NCBI GenBank assembly: GCA_910588795.1
Contig: CAJURI010000001.1
Location: 62,001-126,000 of the forward strand
DNA from: an uncultured Duncaniella sp.
GTDB lineage: Bacteria; Bacteroidota; Bacteroidia; Bacteroidales; Muribaculaceae
DNA length: 64,000 bases
Direction: 5' to 3'
Part shown: positions 17,671 through 26,966 of the stretch, one piece after another
Numbering within the stretch: the first letter of the stretch is position 1
Layout: every line of letters starts with the position of its first letter
Translations under genes and position numbers: made by a program
The notes under the pieces: model-generated
What the model was told of the DNA's origin: nothing
The model's database searches: none
Seen by the model: the letters and a program-made list of their open reading frames with translations, nothing else

Positions 17671-18462
17671 ATGAAAATAGCTATTATAGGATATGGTAAA
17701 ATGGGCCACGCCATAGAGCGCATCGCACTTGAGCGCGGCCATGAGATCGTGTCGGTCATCGATGCCGACAACACCGACTGTTTTGACTCGGAGGCATTTG
17801 CCTCGGCCGACGCCGCAATAGAATTCACCACCCCGGCCACCGCCCCCGCCAACGTGATGCGCGCGGCTTCAAAAGGGGTTCCGGTAGTGTGCGGGTCCAC
17901 AGGCTGGGCCGACCGGCGCGCCGAAGTCGAGAAAGCAGTCACCGAGGCGGGAGGCGCGCTTCTGGCATCAAGCAATTTCAGCATCGGCGTGCATGTGTTC
18001 AACAACATCTCCCGCCGTCTGGCCCACATCATGGGTAAGCTTCCGCAGTACACCCCTCATCTCGCCGAGACCCATCACGTCCACAAGCTTGACCATCCCT
18101 CCGGAACAGCCATTACAATAGCCGAAGGGATCATCGACGAGTGCCCCCGCATATCGGGCTGGGAGGACGAAGGGATCCTGTGGATGAACGCCCCCGAACA
18201 GGAACAGGAGAAAATGACCGCTGAAATAGCAAAACGCGCCAAGGAGATCCCTGCCGACAAGCTCCCCGTGCTCGCGCTCCGCAAGGATGAAGTGCCGGGC
18301 ATACATGTGGTGTCATGGGAATCGCCTGTCGACGCGATCACCATCACACACTCCGCAAAGTCGCGCGACGGCTTTGCCCTAGGAGCTGTCATGGCCGCAG
18401 AATGGCTCGCGCCACGCAAGGGGATCTACACCATCGACCAGATGATGGCCGACATTCTTTAA
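17671..18462 (+). CDS. dapB: 4-Hydroxy-tetrahydrodipicolinate reductase
   Basis: The 263-residue NAD(P)H-dependent enzyme works in the lysine/diaminopimelate pathway. The Rossmann loop GYGKMGHAIE begins at residue 7, and the substrate and catalytic region ETHHVHKLDHPSGTA includes the paired histidines and lysine. The ATG at 17671 must be the true start because the first beta strand follows at once, which leaves almost no leader behind the promoter. It heads a run with lepB, the wbqC-like gene and metF. Confidence 0.96.
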   Translation: MKIAIIGYGKMGHAIERIALERGHEIVSVIDADNTDCFDSEAFASADAAIEFTTPATAPANVMRAASKGVPVVCGSTGWADRRAEVEKAVTEAGGALLASSNFSIGVHVFNNISRRLAHIMGKLPQYTPHLAETHHVHKLDHPSGTAITIAEGIIDECPRISGWEDEGILWMNAPEQEQEKMTAEIAKRAKEIPADKLPVLALRKDEVPGIHVVSWESPVDAITITHSAKSRDGFALGAVMAAEWLAPRKGIYTIDQMMADIL

Positions 18463-18525
18463 GAGACAAGAAAAACAAATACGCGCCGAAGCGCACGTCA
18501 CAACAAGGGCATCTCAACAACATAT

Positions 18526-19989
18526 ATGGATAAAAATCAATTTTCAGCCGACTTCAGGCGTCGCGTCAGGGAGAATTCCCGGACACGGTGGGTGCGGTTC
18601 GGCATAGTGTCACTCATATTCTTCCTTTGGGTGGCATGGCTCGGCAACTGGTGGGTGGCACTGGCGTGGCTCCTCCTCTTCGACATATACATCACCGGCT
18701 ACATACCGTTCACATGGTGGAAAAAGAGCCGCAACGCCACAGTGAGAGGGGTGATGAGCTGGGTCGATGCCATAGTCTACGCGCTCATACTCGTGTACTT
18801 CGTGTTCACCTTCATAGGGCAGAACTATCAGATACCGTCCTCCTCGCTTGAGAAATCATTGCTTGTGGGCGACTATCTGTGGGTCAACAAGATGGCCTAC
18901 GGGCCACGCGTGCCCAACACTCCGGTGCACTTCCCGCTCGTGCAGAACACGTTCCCCATAGTCAACACCAAGAGCTATCTCGACTCGCCGCAGTGGAAAT
19001 ACCACCGCCTGAAAGGTCTCGGCAATGTCAGGAGAGGAGACATAGTGGTGTTCAATTTCCCGGCCGGAGACACCGTGGCACTGAAGGTGCAGAACCCCGA
19101 CTACTACACGCTGTGCAAGATGTACGGCAAGGAGAATGTGCACGGCAATCCACAGACATTCGGCGAGGTGATATACCGCCCTGTGGACCGCCGCGAGAAC
19201 TATGTGAAACGAGCCGTAGGCCTTCCCGGCGAACGCATCAAGATAGTTGACGGAGTGATATATATCAACGGAGAAGCCATAGAGCAGCCCGAAAACGTGC
19301 AGTTCAACTACTATTACCAGCTCAGACCCGGAGCATCGGCCGAGGAGATATGGGAAAGCACCGGCATAGCTGCCGATGACCGCCATGAGGTGCCTGTGAC
19401 ACCCGAGGACATAGAGGCGCTCGTGAGCCTCGGCTTCACGGTCAACCCCGACGGCACTGTCCCCCCGGTATATGTGTCCCCGCTCACGCAGGCCATGGTA
19501 AAGGAGATAGAAAGCAACCCCAATACAGTCAAGGTCATGAAAATGCCTGCCAGCCACGGCGAGATGCTGTATCCGGCAGGGGTATCCGACTCCTGGACAC
19601 GCGCCGACTACGGCGAGCTGTGGATACCGTCCAAGGGCACGGCCCTGAAGCTCACGCCCGAAGCCTGGAGGAGATACGGAAGAGTGATACGCGACTATGA
19701 GGGGAACCCCGACGCAACCCTGCGTGACGGCAAGGTGTACATAGATGGCAAGCCCGCGGACTACTACACATTCAAGATGGACTACTACTTCATGATGGGT
19801 GACAACCGCGACAACTCGCTCGACTCGCGCTACTGGGGCTTCGTGCCAGAGGACCATATCGTAGGGAGGCCGGAGAGGGTGCTCATATCCTTCGACAAGG
19901 ACCGTTCAATCTTCAACGGGGGCATACGGTGGGACCGCATACTCCGTGACGCCAATCCGGATAAAACAAAGTACCAAGAGGCTGTTTAA
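18526..19989 (+). CDS. lepB: Signal peptidase I
   Basis: The 487-residue inner-membrane serine protease removes Sec/Tat signal peptides. Hydrophobic segments lie at about 25-60 and 80-98. The nucleophile is S107 in IPSSSLEKSLLVGD and the general base is K228 in YVKRAVGLPGE; GDNRDNSLDSR starts at residue 425. About 190 residues between the lysine box and the GDNRDNS box form an insert with no counterpart in E. coli LepB, typical of Bacteroidetes. A 62-base gap follows dapB. Confidence 0.95.
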   Translation: MDKNQFSADFRRRVRENSRTRWVRFGIVSLIFFLWVAWLGNWWVALAWLLLFDIYITGYIPFTWWKKSRNATVRGVMSWVDAIVYALILVYFVFTFIGQNYQIPSSSLEKSLLVGDYLWVNKMAYGPRVPNTPVHFPLVQNTFPIVNTKSYLDSPQWKYHRLKGLGNVRRGDIVVFNFPAGDTVALKVQNPDYYTLCKMYGKENVHGNPQTFGEVIYRPVDRRENYVKRAVGLPGERIKIVDGVIYINGEAIEQPENVQFNYYYQLRPGASAEEIWESTGIAADDRHEVPVTPEDIEALVSLGFTVNPDGTVPPVYVSPLTQAMVKEIESNPNTVKVMKMPASHGEMLYPAGVSDSWTRADYGELWIPSKGTALKLTPEAWRRYGRVIRDYEGNPDATLRDGKVYIDGKPADYYTFKMDYYFMMGDNRDNSLDSRYWGFVPEDHIVGRPERVLISFDKDRSIFNGGIRWDRILRDANPDKTKYQEAV

Positions 19990-20002
19990 AAAACAAATGT
20001 GA

Positions 20003-20695
20003 ATGCGCCCCGTCCTGTATCCATGCAGCAATATCATCCTTCCCCCGCGGCTATGCGGCGGGATCGATGACTATGTGCCCGTATGGGCCTACGGGAGATC
20101 AGCCACGGACTGGTCCGTGCAGTTCGACAAACGTGACAAAAGAGCCCACCGCTTCACCATAGCCGATGTCAGAGGCCCGCTGCAGCTCACGGTCCCCATA
20201 GCCAAGCCACACTCAAGCCGCTGCCGGTGGGACGAGGTGAGAATCTCCACCCACGGCGCATGGTGGGATGTGCACAGAGTGGCTCTGGAGAGCGCGTACG
20301 GACGCACTCCGTACTTTGAATTCTACATCGACCGTTTCCTCCCCATGCTCACCGCCGGAGTGGAGGGCCGTTACCCGCTGCTCCACACACTCGCCCGCGC
20401 ATGGGACCGCGAAATACGCGACATACTGGGCACAGAGCCGGCGGCCGACGAAACGCCTGACACCGGCATCGGTGCAGCGACAGCCACAATCCCGCCGCAG
20501 CATGAGGCGGACCGTCACAAGGAGTCCACGACCCTGCAGCTGCCCCCATACCGTCAGGTGAGGCAGGACAGCCTCGGATTCATAGCGGGACTATCCATCC
20601 TTGACCTCATATTCAACCTCGGGCCGGAAGCCCAGATATATCTCAACAACGCCGCACGACAGGCATACACACAAGACACACAACAATGCGAGTAA
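20003..20695 (+). CDS. WbqC-like family protein
   Basis: The 230-residue protein has family signatures WSVQFDKRDKRAHRF and LTVPI followed by an aromatic-rich block and YFEFYIDRF. WbqC-like proteins are often linked to surface polysaccharide genes, but their activity is unclear. It starts 13 bases after lepB and overlaps metF by 10 bases. About residues 145-180 are low-complexity and probably a loop. Confidence 0.82.
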   Translation: MRPVLYPCSNIILPPRLCGGIDDYVPVWAYGRSATDWSVQFDKRDKRAHRFTIADVRGPLQLTVPIAKPHSSRCRWDEVRISTHGAWWDVHRVALESAYGRTPYFEFYIDRFLPMLTAGVEGRYPLLHTLARAWDREIRDILGTEPAADETPDTGIGAATATIPPQHEADRHKESTTLQLPPYRQVRQDSLGFIAGLSILDLIFNLGPEAQIYLNNAARQAYTQDTQQCE

Positions 20696-21639
20696 TCGAT
20701 CATCTGAAAGCTACACAAGGACACACAGCATTCTCGTTCGAGATACTACCGCCCCTCAAGGGAAACAACATCAACAAGGTCTACAACATAATAGACAAGC
20801 TGCGCGAATTCGATCCCAAATACATCAACATCACCTCCCACCACAGCGAGGTGCAGTATCAGGAGATGCCTGACGGCTCATATATCAGAAAAAAGATACG
20901 CAAGCGGCCCGGATCAGTGGCCATAGCATCGGCCATACAGAACAGATACGGCATCACTGCGGTGCCCCACATCATATGCAAGGGATTCACACGCGACGAG
21001 ACAGAGTATGCCCTCATCGACCTCAACTTCCTCGGCGTGCATGACCTCCTTCTGCTGCAGGGCGACGCCAAAGGCCCCGACAAGTCAAGCGATCCCTCGA
21101 AGATCAATCAGCATGCCACCGACCTCCAGCAGCAGGTCAACGATTTCAACCGGGGAATATATGCCGACGGAGAGGCATTCGAGGCCAACGAGACCCCGTT
21201 CAGCTACGGCATGGCGTGCTATCCGGAGAAGCATGAGGCCGCACCCAACATGGAGAGCGACCTGCGCTATGCCAAGATGAAAGTCGAGCAGGGGGCGTCA
21301 TATCTGGTCACCCAGATGTTCTTCGACAACAGCAAGTACTATGACTTCGTGGCACGATGCCGCGCCGAAGGGATCACCGTCCCCATCATCCCGGGGATCA
21401 AGCCCATTGTGCTCCGCAACCAGCTCAATGTGCTGCCGCGGGTGTTCCGCACCGACATCCCCGAACCCCTTGCCGGCGAGCTTGCGCGGTGTGCCACCGA
21501 CGAGCAGGCCAAGGAAGCCGGCATAGAATGGAGCATCGCCCAGTGCCGCGACCTCATAGCCCACGGTGTCCCCTCCATACACTTCTACACACTCATGGCC
21601 ACCGACTCAGTGCGCCGCATAGCCAGGGAGATATACTGA
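20686..21639 (+). CDS. metF: Methylenetetrahydrofolate reductase
   Basis: The 317-residue flavoprotein TIM barrel reduces 5,10-methylene-THF to 5-methyl-THF, the methyl donor for MetH (encoded at 57.6-61.1 kb). Signatures are FSFEILPPLKGNN with the catalytic Glu, LLLQGDAKGP, and FFDNSKYYDFVARCRAEGITVPIIPGIKPI. It overlaps the wbqC-like gene, so it is translated from the dapB operon. No SAM riboswitch was seen. Confidence 0.95.
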   Translation: MRVIDHLKATQGHTAFSFEILPPLKGNNINKVYNIIDKLREFDPKYINITSHHSEVQYQEMPDGSYIRKKIRKRPGSVAIASAIQNRYGITAVPHIICKGFTRDETEYALIDLNFLGVHDLLLLQGDAKGPDKSSDPSKINQHATDLQQQVNDFNRGIYADGEAFEANETPFSYGMACYPEKHEAAPNMESDLRYAKMKVEQGASYLVTQMFFDNSKYYDFVARCRAEGITVPIIPGIKPIVLRNQLNVLPRVFRTDIPEPLAGELARCATDEQAKEAGIEWSIAQCRDLIAHGVPSIHFYTLMATDSVRRIAREIY

Positions 21640-21719
21640 ACGCCGCCGCATGGGATGACGCACACGCCAGTGTGTTTATGCTGAATTTCGCATAATCATC
21701 AGGAAAAGTTTCTGAATAA

Positions 21720-21750
21720 TTGTCAGACTTGGCAATTATAATTAACTTTG
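21720..21750 (+). promoter_or_regulatory. Promoter of the hydrogenase operon, with a small dyad
   Basis: TTG at 21720-21722 and TAACTTTG at 21743-21750 are 20 bases apart. AATTG (21718-21722) and CAATT (21733-21737) form a dyad across the -33 region, which may be an operator. The predicted leader before ATG 21783 is about 27 bases. Confidence 0.65.
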
Positions 21751-21782
21751 CGTCATATATTTTAAACTTATTTCACCATCGC

Positions 21783-23249
21783 ATGGCACTTAAGAACAAT
21801 ATCATGATCGTTCGTCACAAATTGCTGACAGAACTTGTCAAATTGTGGAAGAACGGCACACTTATCGAGAAAATTGACAGACTCCCCATAGAACTCAGCC
21901 CGCGCAATTCCCGCCACCCCGGACGGTGCTGCATACACAAGGAACGGGCCGTGTGGAAATACAAGTCACTCCCGCTTCTGGGCCTTGACATGACCGACGA
22001 AACCGACGAGCTGACACCGCTGTCGGAATATGCCCGCAAAGCGATAGAGCGGTCGGAGAGCGGCGGCACGACAAAGGATAACATAATGTGTGTGATCGAC
22101 GAGGCATGCTCCTCATGCGTGCAGATCAACTATGAGATCACCAACCTGTGCCGAGGCTGCGTGGCACGCTCCTGCATACACAACTGCCCCAAAGGGTGCA
22201 TCACACTCGACGAGGAGTCAGGCAAGGCCCGCATAGACCACAACAAGTGCATAAGCTGCGGCATATGCCACAAGTCATGCCCCTACCACGCCATAGTGTA
22301 CATACCTGTCCCCTGCGAGGAGGCTTGCCCTGTGGGAGCCATCACCAAGGACGAGAACGGCATAGAGTATATCAACGAGGAGAAGTGCATCTATTGCGGC
22401 AAATGCATGAACGCATGCCCGTTCGGCGCGATATTCGAGATATCCCAGGCCTTCGACGTGCTTGAATCGATACGCCGTGGAGAAAAAATGACTGCCATAG
22501 TGGCCCCCTCGATACTCGGGCAGTTCGACGCCACCATAGAGCAGGTGTACGGCGCGCTGCGCACCATAGGGTTCACCGACGTGATAGAGGTGGCCCAGGG
22601 CGCGATGAAGACCGTGGAGAACGAAGGGCACGAACTGCTTGAACGCCTCGGCGACGGTGAGCCGTTCATGACCACATCCTGCTGCCCGTCCTACATAGAG
22701 CTTGTGAGGAAACACATACCCGCCATGCTTAAATATGTATCCACCACAGGGTCGCCCATGTACTACACGACCCGCATAGCCAAGGAGAAGGACCCGGAGG
22801 CTAAGGTGGTGTTCATCGGGCCGTGCGTAGCCAAACGCAAGGAGGCTCGCCGCGACGAGGCCGTGGACTATGTGATGACTTTCGAGGAGATCGCCTCGAT
22901 ATTCGATGCCTACGAGATCGCATTCGCACAGGAGCAGCCTTATGCGATGGAGCATATATCGGTGCGCGAGGCCCACGGCTTCGCGGCCACAGGCGGTGTG
23001 GCGGGAGCCGTGAAGAGCTATCTGAAGTTCGATGCCGACCGCGTCAACGAGCTGCAGGTATCAGATCTGCACAAAAAGAACATCTCGCTGCTCGGCACCT
23101 ACGGCAAAACCGGCAAAGCTCCCGCCAACTTCATAGAAGTCATGGCGTGCGAGGGCGGATGCATCACCGGGCCAAGCTCAGGCACCACGGTGGCCGACGG
23201 CAAACGCAGGTTTGCAAAAGAGCTGACAAAGCAGAAAAAGACTTACTGA
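21783..23249 (+). CDS. [FeFe]-hydrogenase, group-B-like
   Basis: The 488-residue monomeric enzyme produces or consumes H2. Residues 100-225 are Cys-rich ferredoxin-like modules (CSSC, CxxC and two CxxCxxC-x3-CP clusters). The H-cluster domain follows with L1 TSCCPSY near residue 297, L2 IGPCVAKRKE near 346 and L3 EVMACEGGCITGP near 452. L1 has Tyr for Trp, and the Met before PC in L2 is Gly; both differ from classic group A enzymes. In gut Bacteroidales such enzymes are thought to reoxidise ferredoxin during fermentation. All three maturase genes follow. I use ATG 21783; the upstream in-frame ATG at 21720 overlaps the promoter. Confidence 0.9.
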   Translation: MALKNNIMIVRHKLLTELVKLWKNGTLIEKIDRLPIELSPRNSRHPGRCCIHKERAVWKYKSLPLLGLDMTDETDELTPLSEYARKAIERSESGGTTKDNIMCVIDEACSSCVQINYEITNLCRGCVARSCIHNCPKGCITLDEESGKARIDHNKCISCGICHKSCPYHAIVYIPVPCEEACPVGAITKDENGIEYINEEKCIYCGKCMNACPFGAIFEISQAFDVLESIRRGEKMTAIVAPSILGQFDATIEQVYGALRTIGFTDVIEVAQGAMKTVENEGHELLERLGDGEPFMTTSCCPSYIELVRKHIPAMLKYVSTTGSPMYYTTRIAKEKDPEAKVVFIGPCVAKRKEARRDEAVDYVMTFEEIASIFDAYEIAFAQEQPYAMEHISVREAHGFAATGGVAGAVKSYLKFDADRVNELQVSDLHKKNISLLGTYGKTGKAPANFIEVMACEGGCITGPSSGTTVADGKRRFAKELTKQKKTY

Positions 23250-23349
23250 GAAAACCCTCTCTCCAACCCGCCCCAGCCTACTGACCATCCTTCCCACGTT
23301 AGACAATAACCTCATACTGGAAATTCTCGACACAAACGCGCCCCGCGCC

Positions 23350-24304
23350 ATGGTCGAGAAGCTTCATGCCGAAGCCCGACGCCTCACCGACGAGTCGTTC
23401 GGACGCGATGTGTATGCCCGGGGGCTGATCGAGATAACCAACGTGTGCCGCAACAACTGCTATTACTGCGGCATACGCGCCGGCAACCGATCGGTGGCCC
23501 GATACACCCTCTCACAGGAGCAGATACTGCAGGCATGCCGCACAGCCCATGAGGCCGGACTGCGCACATTTGTCCTGCAAGGGGGGGGAGAATCCGGCAC
23601 TCACGGCCGGCATGATAGCATCGACTGTGAGGAAGATATCATCGAAATTCCCCGACAGTGCCATAACACTCTCTCTGGGGGAATGGGACGACGCATCCCT
23701 GAAACTATTCCGGGATGCAGGAGCAACGCGCTATCTGTTGCGGCACGAGACACGCTCCGAGCGACATTACGGCATGCTTCACCCGGCGTCAATGTCGCTT
23801 GACAACCGTATCAGATGCCTGCGCACCCTCAAACGGCTGGGCTATCAGACAGGCACGGGCATAATGACCGGATCACCGTTCCAGACTCTACGCGACATAA
23901 TAAGCGACATAGAGTTCATGCGCGAACTGCAGCCAGAGATGATAGGCATAGGGCCGTTCATCCCGGCGGCCGGCACACCGCTGGCATCATTCCCGCCGGG
24001 CAGCGTGGAACTGACCCTGCGGCTCATATCGGTGCTCCGCATCATATTTCCCAAGGCCAACATCCCAGCAACTACGGCACTTGCCACACTCGATCCGGCC
24101 CGTGGCCGCATAGCCGGACTGCATGCCGGAGCCAACGTGGTTATGCCAAATGTATCACCGAAGGAAGCCAGGGACGCTTACAGGCTCTACGACAACAAAG
24201 CCTCGACCGGGAAGGAATCGATAGAAGGTCTCGGAGAGCTCGCACGGTCATTTGCCGAAGCTGGATTCCGCCTGTCGTTTGACCGGGGAGACTATCACGA
24301 ATGA
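23350..24304 (+). pseudogene. hydE: [FeFe]-hydrogenase maturase HydE, frameshifted
   Basis: The radical SAM maturase helps build the diiron subcluster. The N-terminal part (with CRNNCYYCG, the CX3CX2C cluster motif) is in one frame to about 23585 and the rest (GGENPALTAGMI through SFDRGDYHE) is in another. They join at a run of 8 G (23581-23588); with 7 G the conserved LQGGENPALT is restored. As written, translation runs off-frame and stops at 23802. Causes could be a homopolymer sequencing error, a real mutation, or slippage. Homology seems to extend upstream to about 23281, yet no ATG, GTG or TTG lies in frame there, so the start is also unclear. The other H-cluster genes are intact. Confidence 0.85.
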
Positions 24305-24347
24305 GAGAGATATCCACATTTCACATCAAAACAAACGCACAAAAATC

Positions 24348-25745
24348 ATGTCTGCGACACAATTCATAGATCATTCCGAAATACTCGCCACCATGCGTTA
24401 CGCGACTGAAAACGCCGGCAACCGACAGCTCGCGGACGCTATCCTGGACAAGGCACGCGAATGCAAGGGCCTCTCCCACCGCGAAGCGGCAGTGCTGCTC
24501 GAATCGACCGATCCGGAAATCACTGAACGCATCAAGGAACTTGCGAGAGAGATAAAAAAGAGATTCTACGGCAACCGCATAGTGATGTTCGCGCCCCTCT
24601 ATCTCTCCAACTACTGCATAAACGGCTGCACCTATTGCCCCTACCATGCCATCAACCGCGACATACCGCGACGCAAGCTGTCACAGGAGGAGATACGCCG
24701 CGAGGTAATAGCCCTTCAGGACATGGGGCACAAACGCCTCGCCATCGAGGCCGGAGAGGACCCGCGCAACAATCCGCTCGAATACATACTCGAATCCATC
24801 GACACCATCTACTCAACACACCACCGCAACGGGGCCATCAGGCGCGTGAACGTGAACATAGCGGCTACAACCGTGGAAAACTACCGCCGTCTGCACGACG
24901 CCGGGATAGGCACCTACATACTGTTTCAGGAGACCTACAACAAGCCCAACTATGAACGCCTGCATCCCACCGGTCCCAAAAGCGACTATGCCTATCATAC
25001 CGAAGCCATGGACCGCGCCATGGAGGGTGGCATAGATGATGTGGGCCTGGGGGTGCTCTACGGACTCTCGACCTATCTGTATGATTTCATAGGGCTGCTC
25101 ATGCATGCCGAGCATCTTGAGGAGCGTTTCGGCGTAGGGCCGCACACCATAAGCGTGCCGCGCATATGCTCGGCCTACGACATAGAGAAAGGAGATTTCA
25201 ACAACGGGATCTCCGACGAGCTGTTCCGCCGCATCGTAGCGGTGCTGCGCATAGCCGTGCCATATACGGGACTCATAGTGTCGACGCGCGAATCTCCGGC
25301 TGTCAGAGCCTCGGTGATCGACCTGGGAGTATCGCAGATAAGCGGAGGCTCACGCACCTCGGTGGGCGGATACACCGACGACAAGGAGGCTGACGACACG
25401 GCTCAATTCGACGTATCGGACAACAGGACTCTCTCAGAAGTGACAGAGTGGCTTCTGGATACGGGCCACATACCGTCGTTCTGCACGGCCTGTTACCGCG
25501 AAGGGCGCACAGGCGACCGCTTCATGTCGCTCGTAAAATCGGGGCAGATAGCCAACTGCTGCGGCCCCAACGCCATAATCACACTCAAGGAGTTCATGAC
25601 CGACTACGGCACCACGTCACTGCGGGAGAAGGGGGAAGCCCTTATACGCAGGGAGCTTGAATCAATAACCAATCCCAAGGTGAAAGAGACCACCATGCGC
25701 TATCTCGCCAGAATAGAACAGGGCGAGCGCGATTTCAGGTTCTGA
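24348..25745 (+). CDS. hydG: [FeFe]-hydrogenase maturase HydG
   Basis: The 465-residue radical SAM tyrosine lyase makes the CO and CN ligands of the H-cluster. The N-terminal cluster motif CX3CX2C is C90, C94, C97 (YCINGCTYC), and the C-terminal auxiliary cluster motif CX2CX22C is C379, C382, C405. The TIM barrel is full length. I use ATG 24348; longer in-frame reading overlaps hydE. It is 43 bases behind hydE and 24 before hydF. Confidence 0.95.
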   Translation: MSATQFIDHSEILATMRYATENAGNRQLADAILDKARECKGLSHREAAVLLESTDPEITERIKELAREIKKRFYGNRIVMFAPLYLSNYCINGCTYCPYHAINRDIPRRKLSQEEIRREVIALQDMGHKRLAIEAGEDPRNNPLEYILESIDTIYSTHHRNGAIRRVNVNIAATTVENYRRLHDAGIGTYILFQETYNKPNYERLHPTGPKSDYAYHTEAMDRAMEGGIDDVGLGVLYGLSTYLYDFIGLLMHAEHLEERFGVGPHTISVPRICSAYDIEKGDFNNGISDELFRRIVAVLRIAVPYTGLIVSTRESPAVRASVIDLGVSQISGGSRTSVGGYTDDKEADDTAQFDVSDNRTLSEVTEWLLDTGHIPSFCTACYREGRTGDRFMSLVKSGQIANCCGPNAIITLKEFMTDYGTTSLREKGEALIRRELESITNPKVKETTMRYLARIEQGERDFRF

Positions 25746-25769
25746 GAAATCAAACTATCCCCAACAAAA

Positions 25770-26945
25770 ATGCCGACGCCCAACATGAACCGACTGCACG
25801 TAATAATACTCGGAGCCTGCAACAGCGGGAAATCATCGATAATCAATCTTCTGACCGGACAGCACACATCACTTGTGTCAGCCACTCCGGGGACCACCAC
25901 CGATCCTGTGCGCAAAGCCATGGAACTTCCCGGCGCGGGGCCATGCGTGCTCATCGACACCGCCGGATTCGACGACAGCACGGGCCTTGGCAAAGAACGC
26001 GTAGAGCTGACCCTCAAGGCTCTCGATGAAGCCGACATGGCTCTGCTGCTCGTGGGGGAGAACCCCGACGAGGAGGCACACTGGCGTGAGCTGCTGAAGG
26101 GACGCGGCATCCCGTGCGCCGAGATTGCCGGCAAGAGCGATTCCGGCGTGGCTGACGCGGGAAAGGAAACACCATCCGGAGCTATCCCAGTCAGCACCAT
26201 CAACGATCCGGACAGAAGCCGCACACGGCTCATAGAGACCATACTGCGCACGCTTCCCCCGGACTACGGCATCAGGTCGCTCACAGGAGATCTTGCCAAA
26301 GAGGGTGACATAGTGGTGCTTGTCATGCCGCAGGACAGTTCGGCCCCCAAGGGAAGACTGATACTGCCGCAGGTGCAGACCATCCGCGACCTGCTCGACA
26401 AGGGAGCCATCCCGGTGTGCACAGTGCCTGAGAAACTTAAAGATACACTGGCAGCACTTGTGTCGGCACCGGCTCTGATAATAACTGATTCGCAGGCATT
26501 CGCAAAGGTGCAGCCGGCAGTACCGCACGGTGTGCCGCTGACCTCCTTCTCGGTTCTCATGGCTGCCTACAAAGGTGACATACGCTACTTCGCCGAAAGC
26601 GCGCGGGCCATAGCCTCACTGACACCGGCATCACGTGTGCTCATCGCCGAAGCATGCACCCATGCGCCACAGACCGAGGACATAGGGAGAGTGAAGATCC
26701 CGGCTCTTCTGCGCAAAAGAGTCGGACAAGGGCTGAAAATCGACCATGTGTCGGGACGCGACTTCCCGGATGACCTTACCGGATACGACCTTGTGATACA
26801 CTGCGGAGGATGCATGTTCAACCGCAGCTACCAACTTTCACGAGTGGCAAAATCCAAGGCCCGGGGTGTGCCTATGACAAATTACGGGATCACGATAGCA
26901 TACCTCACCGGCATACTGGCGGAAGTGGCGTTACCCGAGGCGTAA
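25770..26945 (+). CDS. hydF: [FeFe]-hydrogenase maturase HydF (GTPase)
   Basis: The 391-residue scaffold GTPase assembles and delivers the diiron subcluster to the hydrogenase. Its P-loop is GACNSGKS (15-22), with the Walker B-type DTAGFDD, a middle dimerisation domain, and a C-terminal Fe-S motif CTH followed about 50 residues later by HCGGC. ATG 25785 is an alternative start but is close to the first strand. The operon ends here, and the alkaline phosphatase gene converges after 21 bases. Confidence 0.94.
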   Translation: MPTPNMNRLHVIILGACNSGKSSIINLLTGQHTSLVSATPGTTTDPVRKAMELPGAGPCVLIDTAGFDDSTGLGKERVELTLKALDEADMALLLVGENPDEEAHWRELLKGRGIPCAEIAGKSDSGVADAGKETPSGAIPVSTINDPDRSRTRLIETILRTLPPDYGIRSLTGDLAKEGDIVVLVMPQDSSAPKGRLILPQVQTIRDLLDKGAIPVCTVPEKLKDTLAALVSAPALIITDSQAFAKVQPAVPHGVPLTSFSVLMAAYKGDIRYFAESARAIASLTPASRVLIAEACTHAPQTEDIGRVKIPALLRKRVGQGLKIDHVSGRDFPDDLTGYDLVIHCGGCMFNRSYQLSRVAKSKARGVPMTNYGITIAYLTGILAEVALPEA

Positions 26946-26966
26946 CCACGCCCGGACATATATGCG

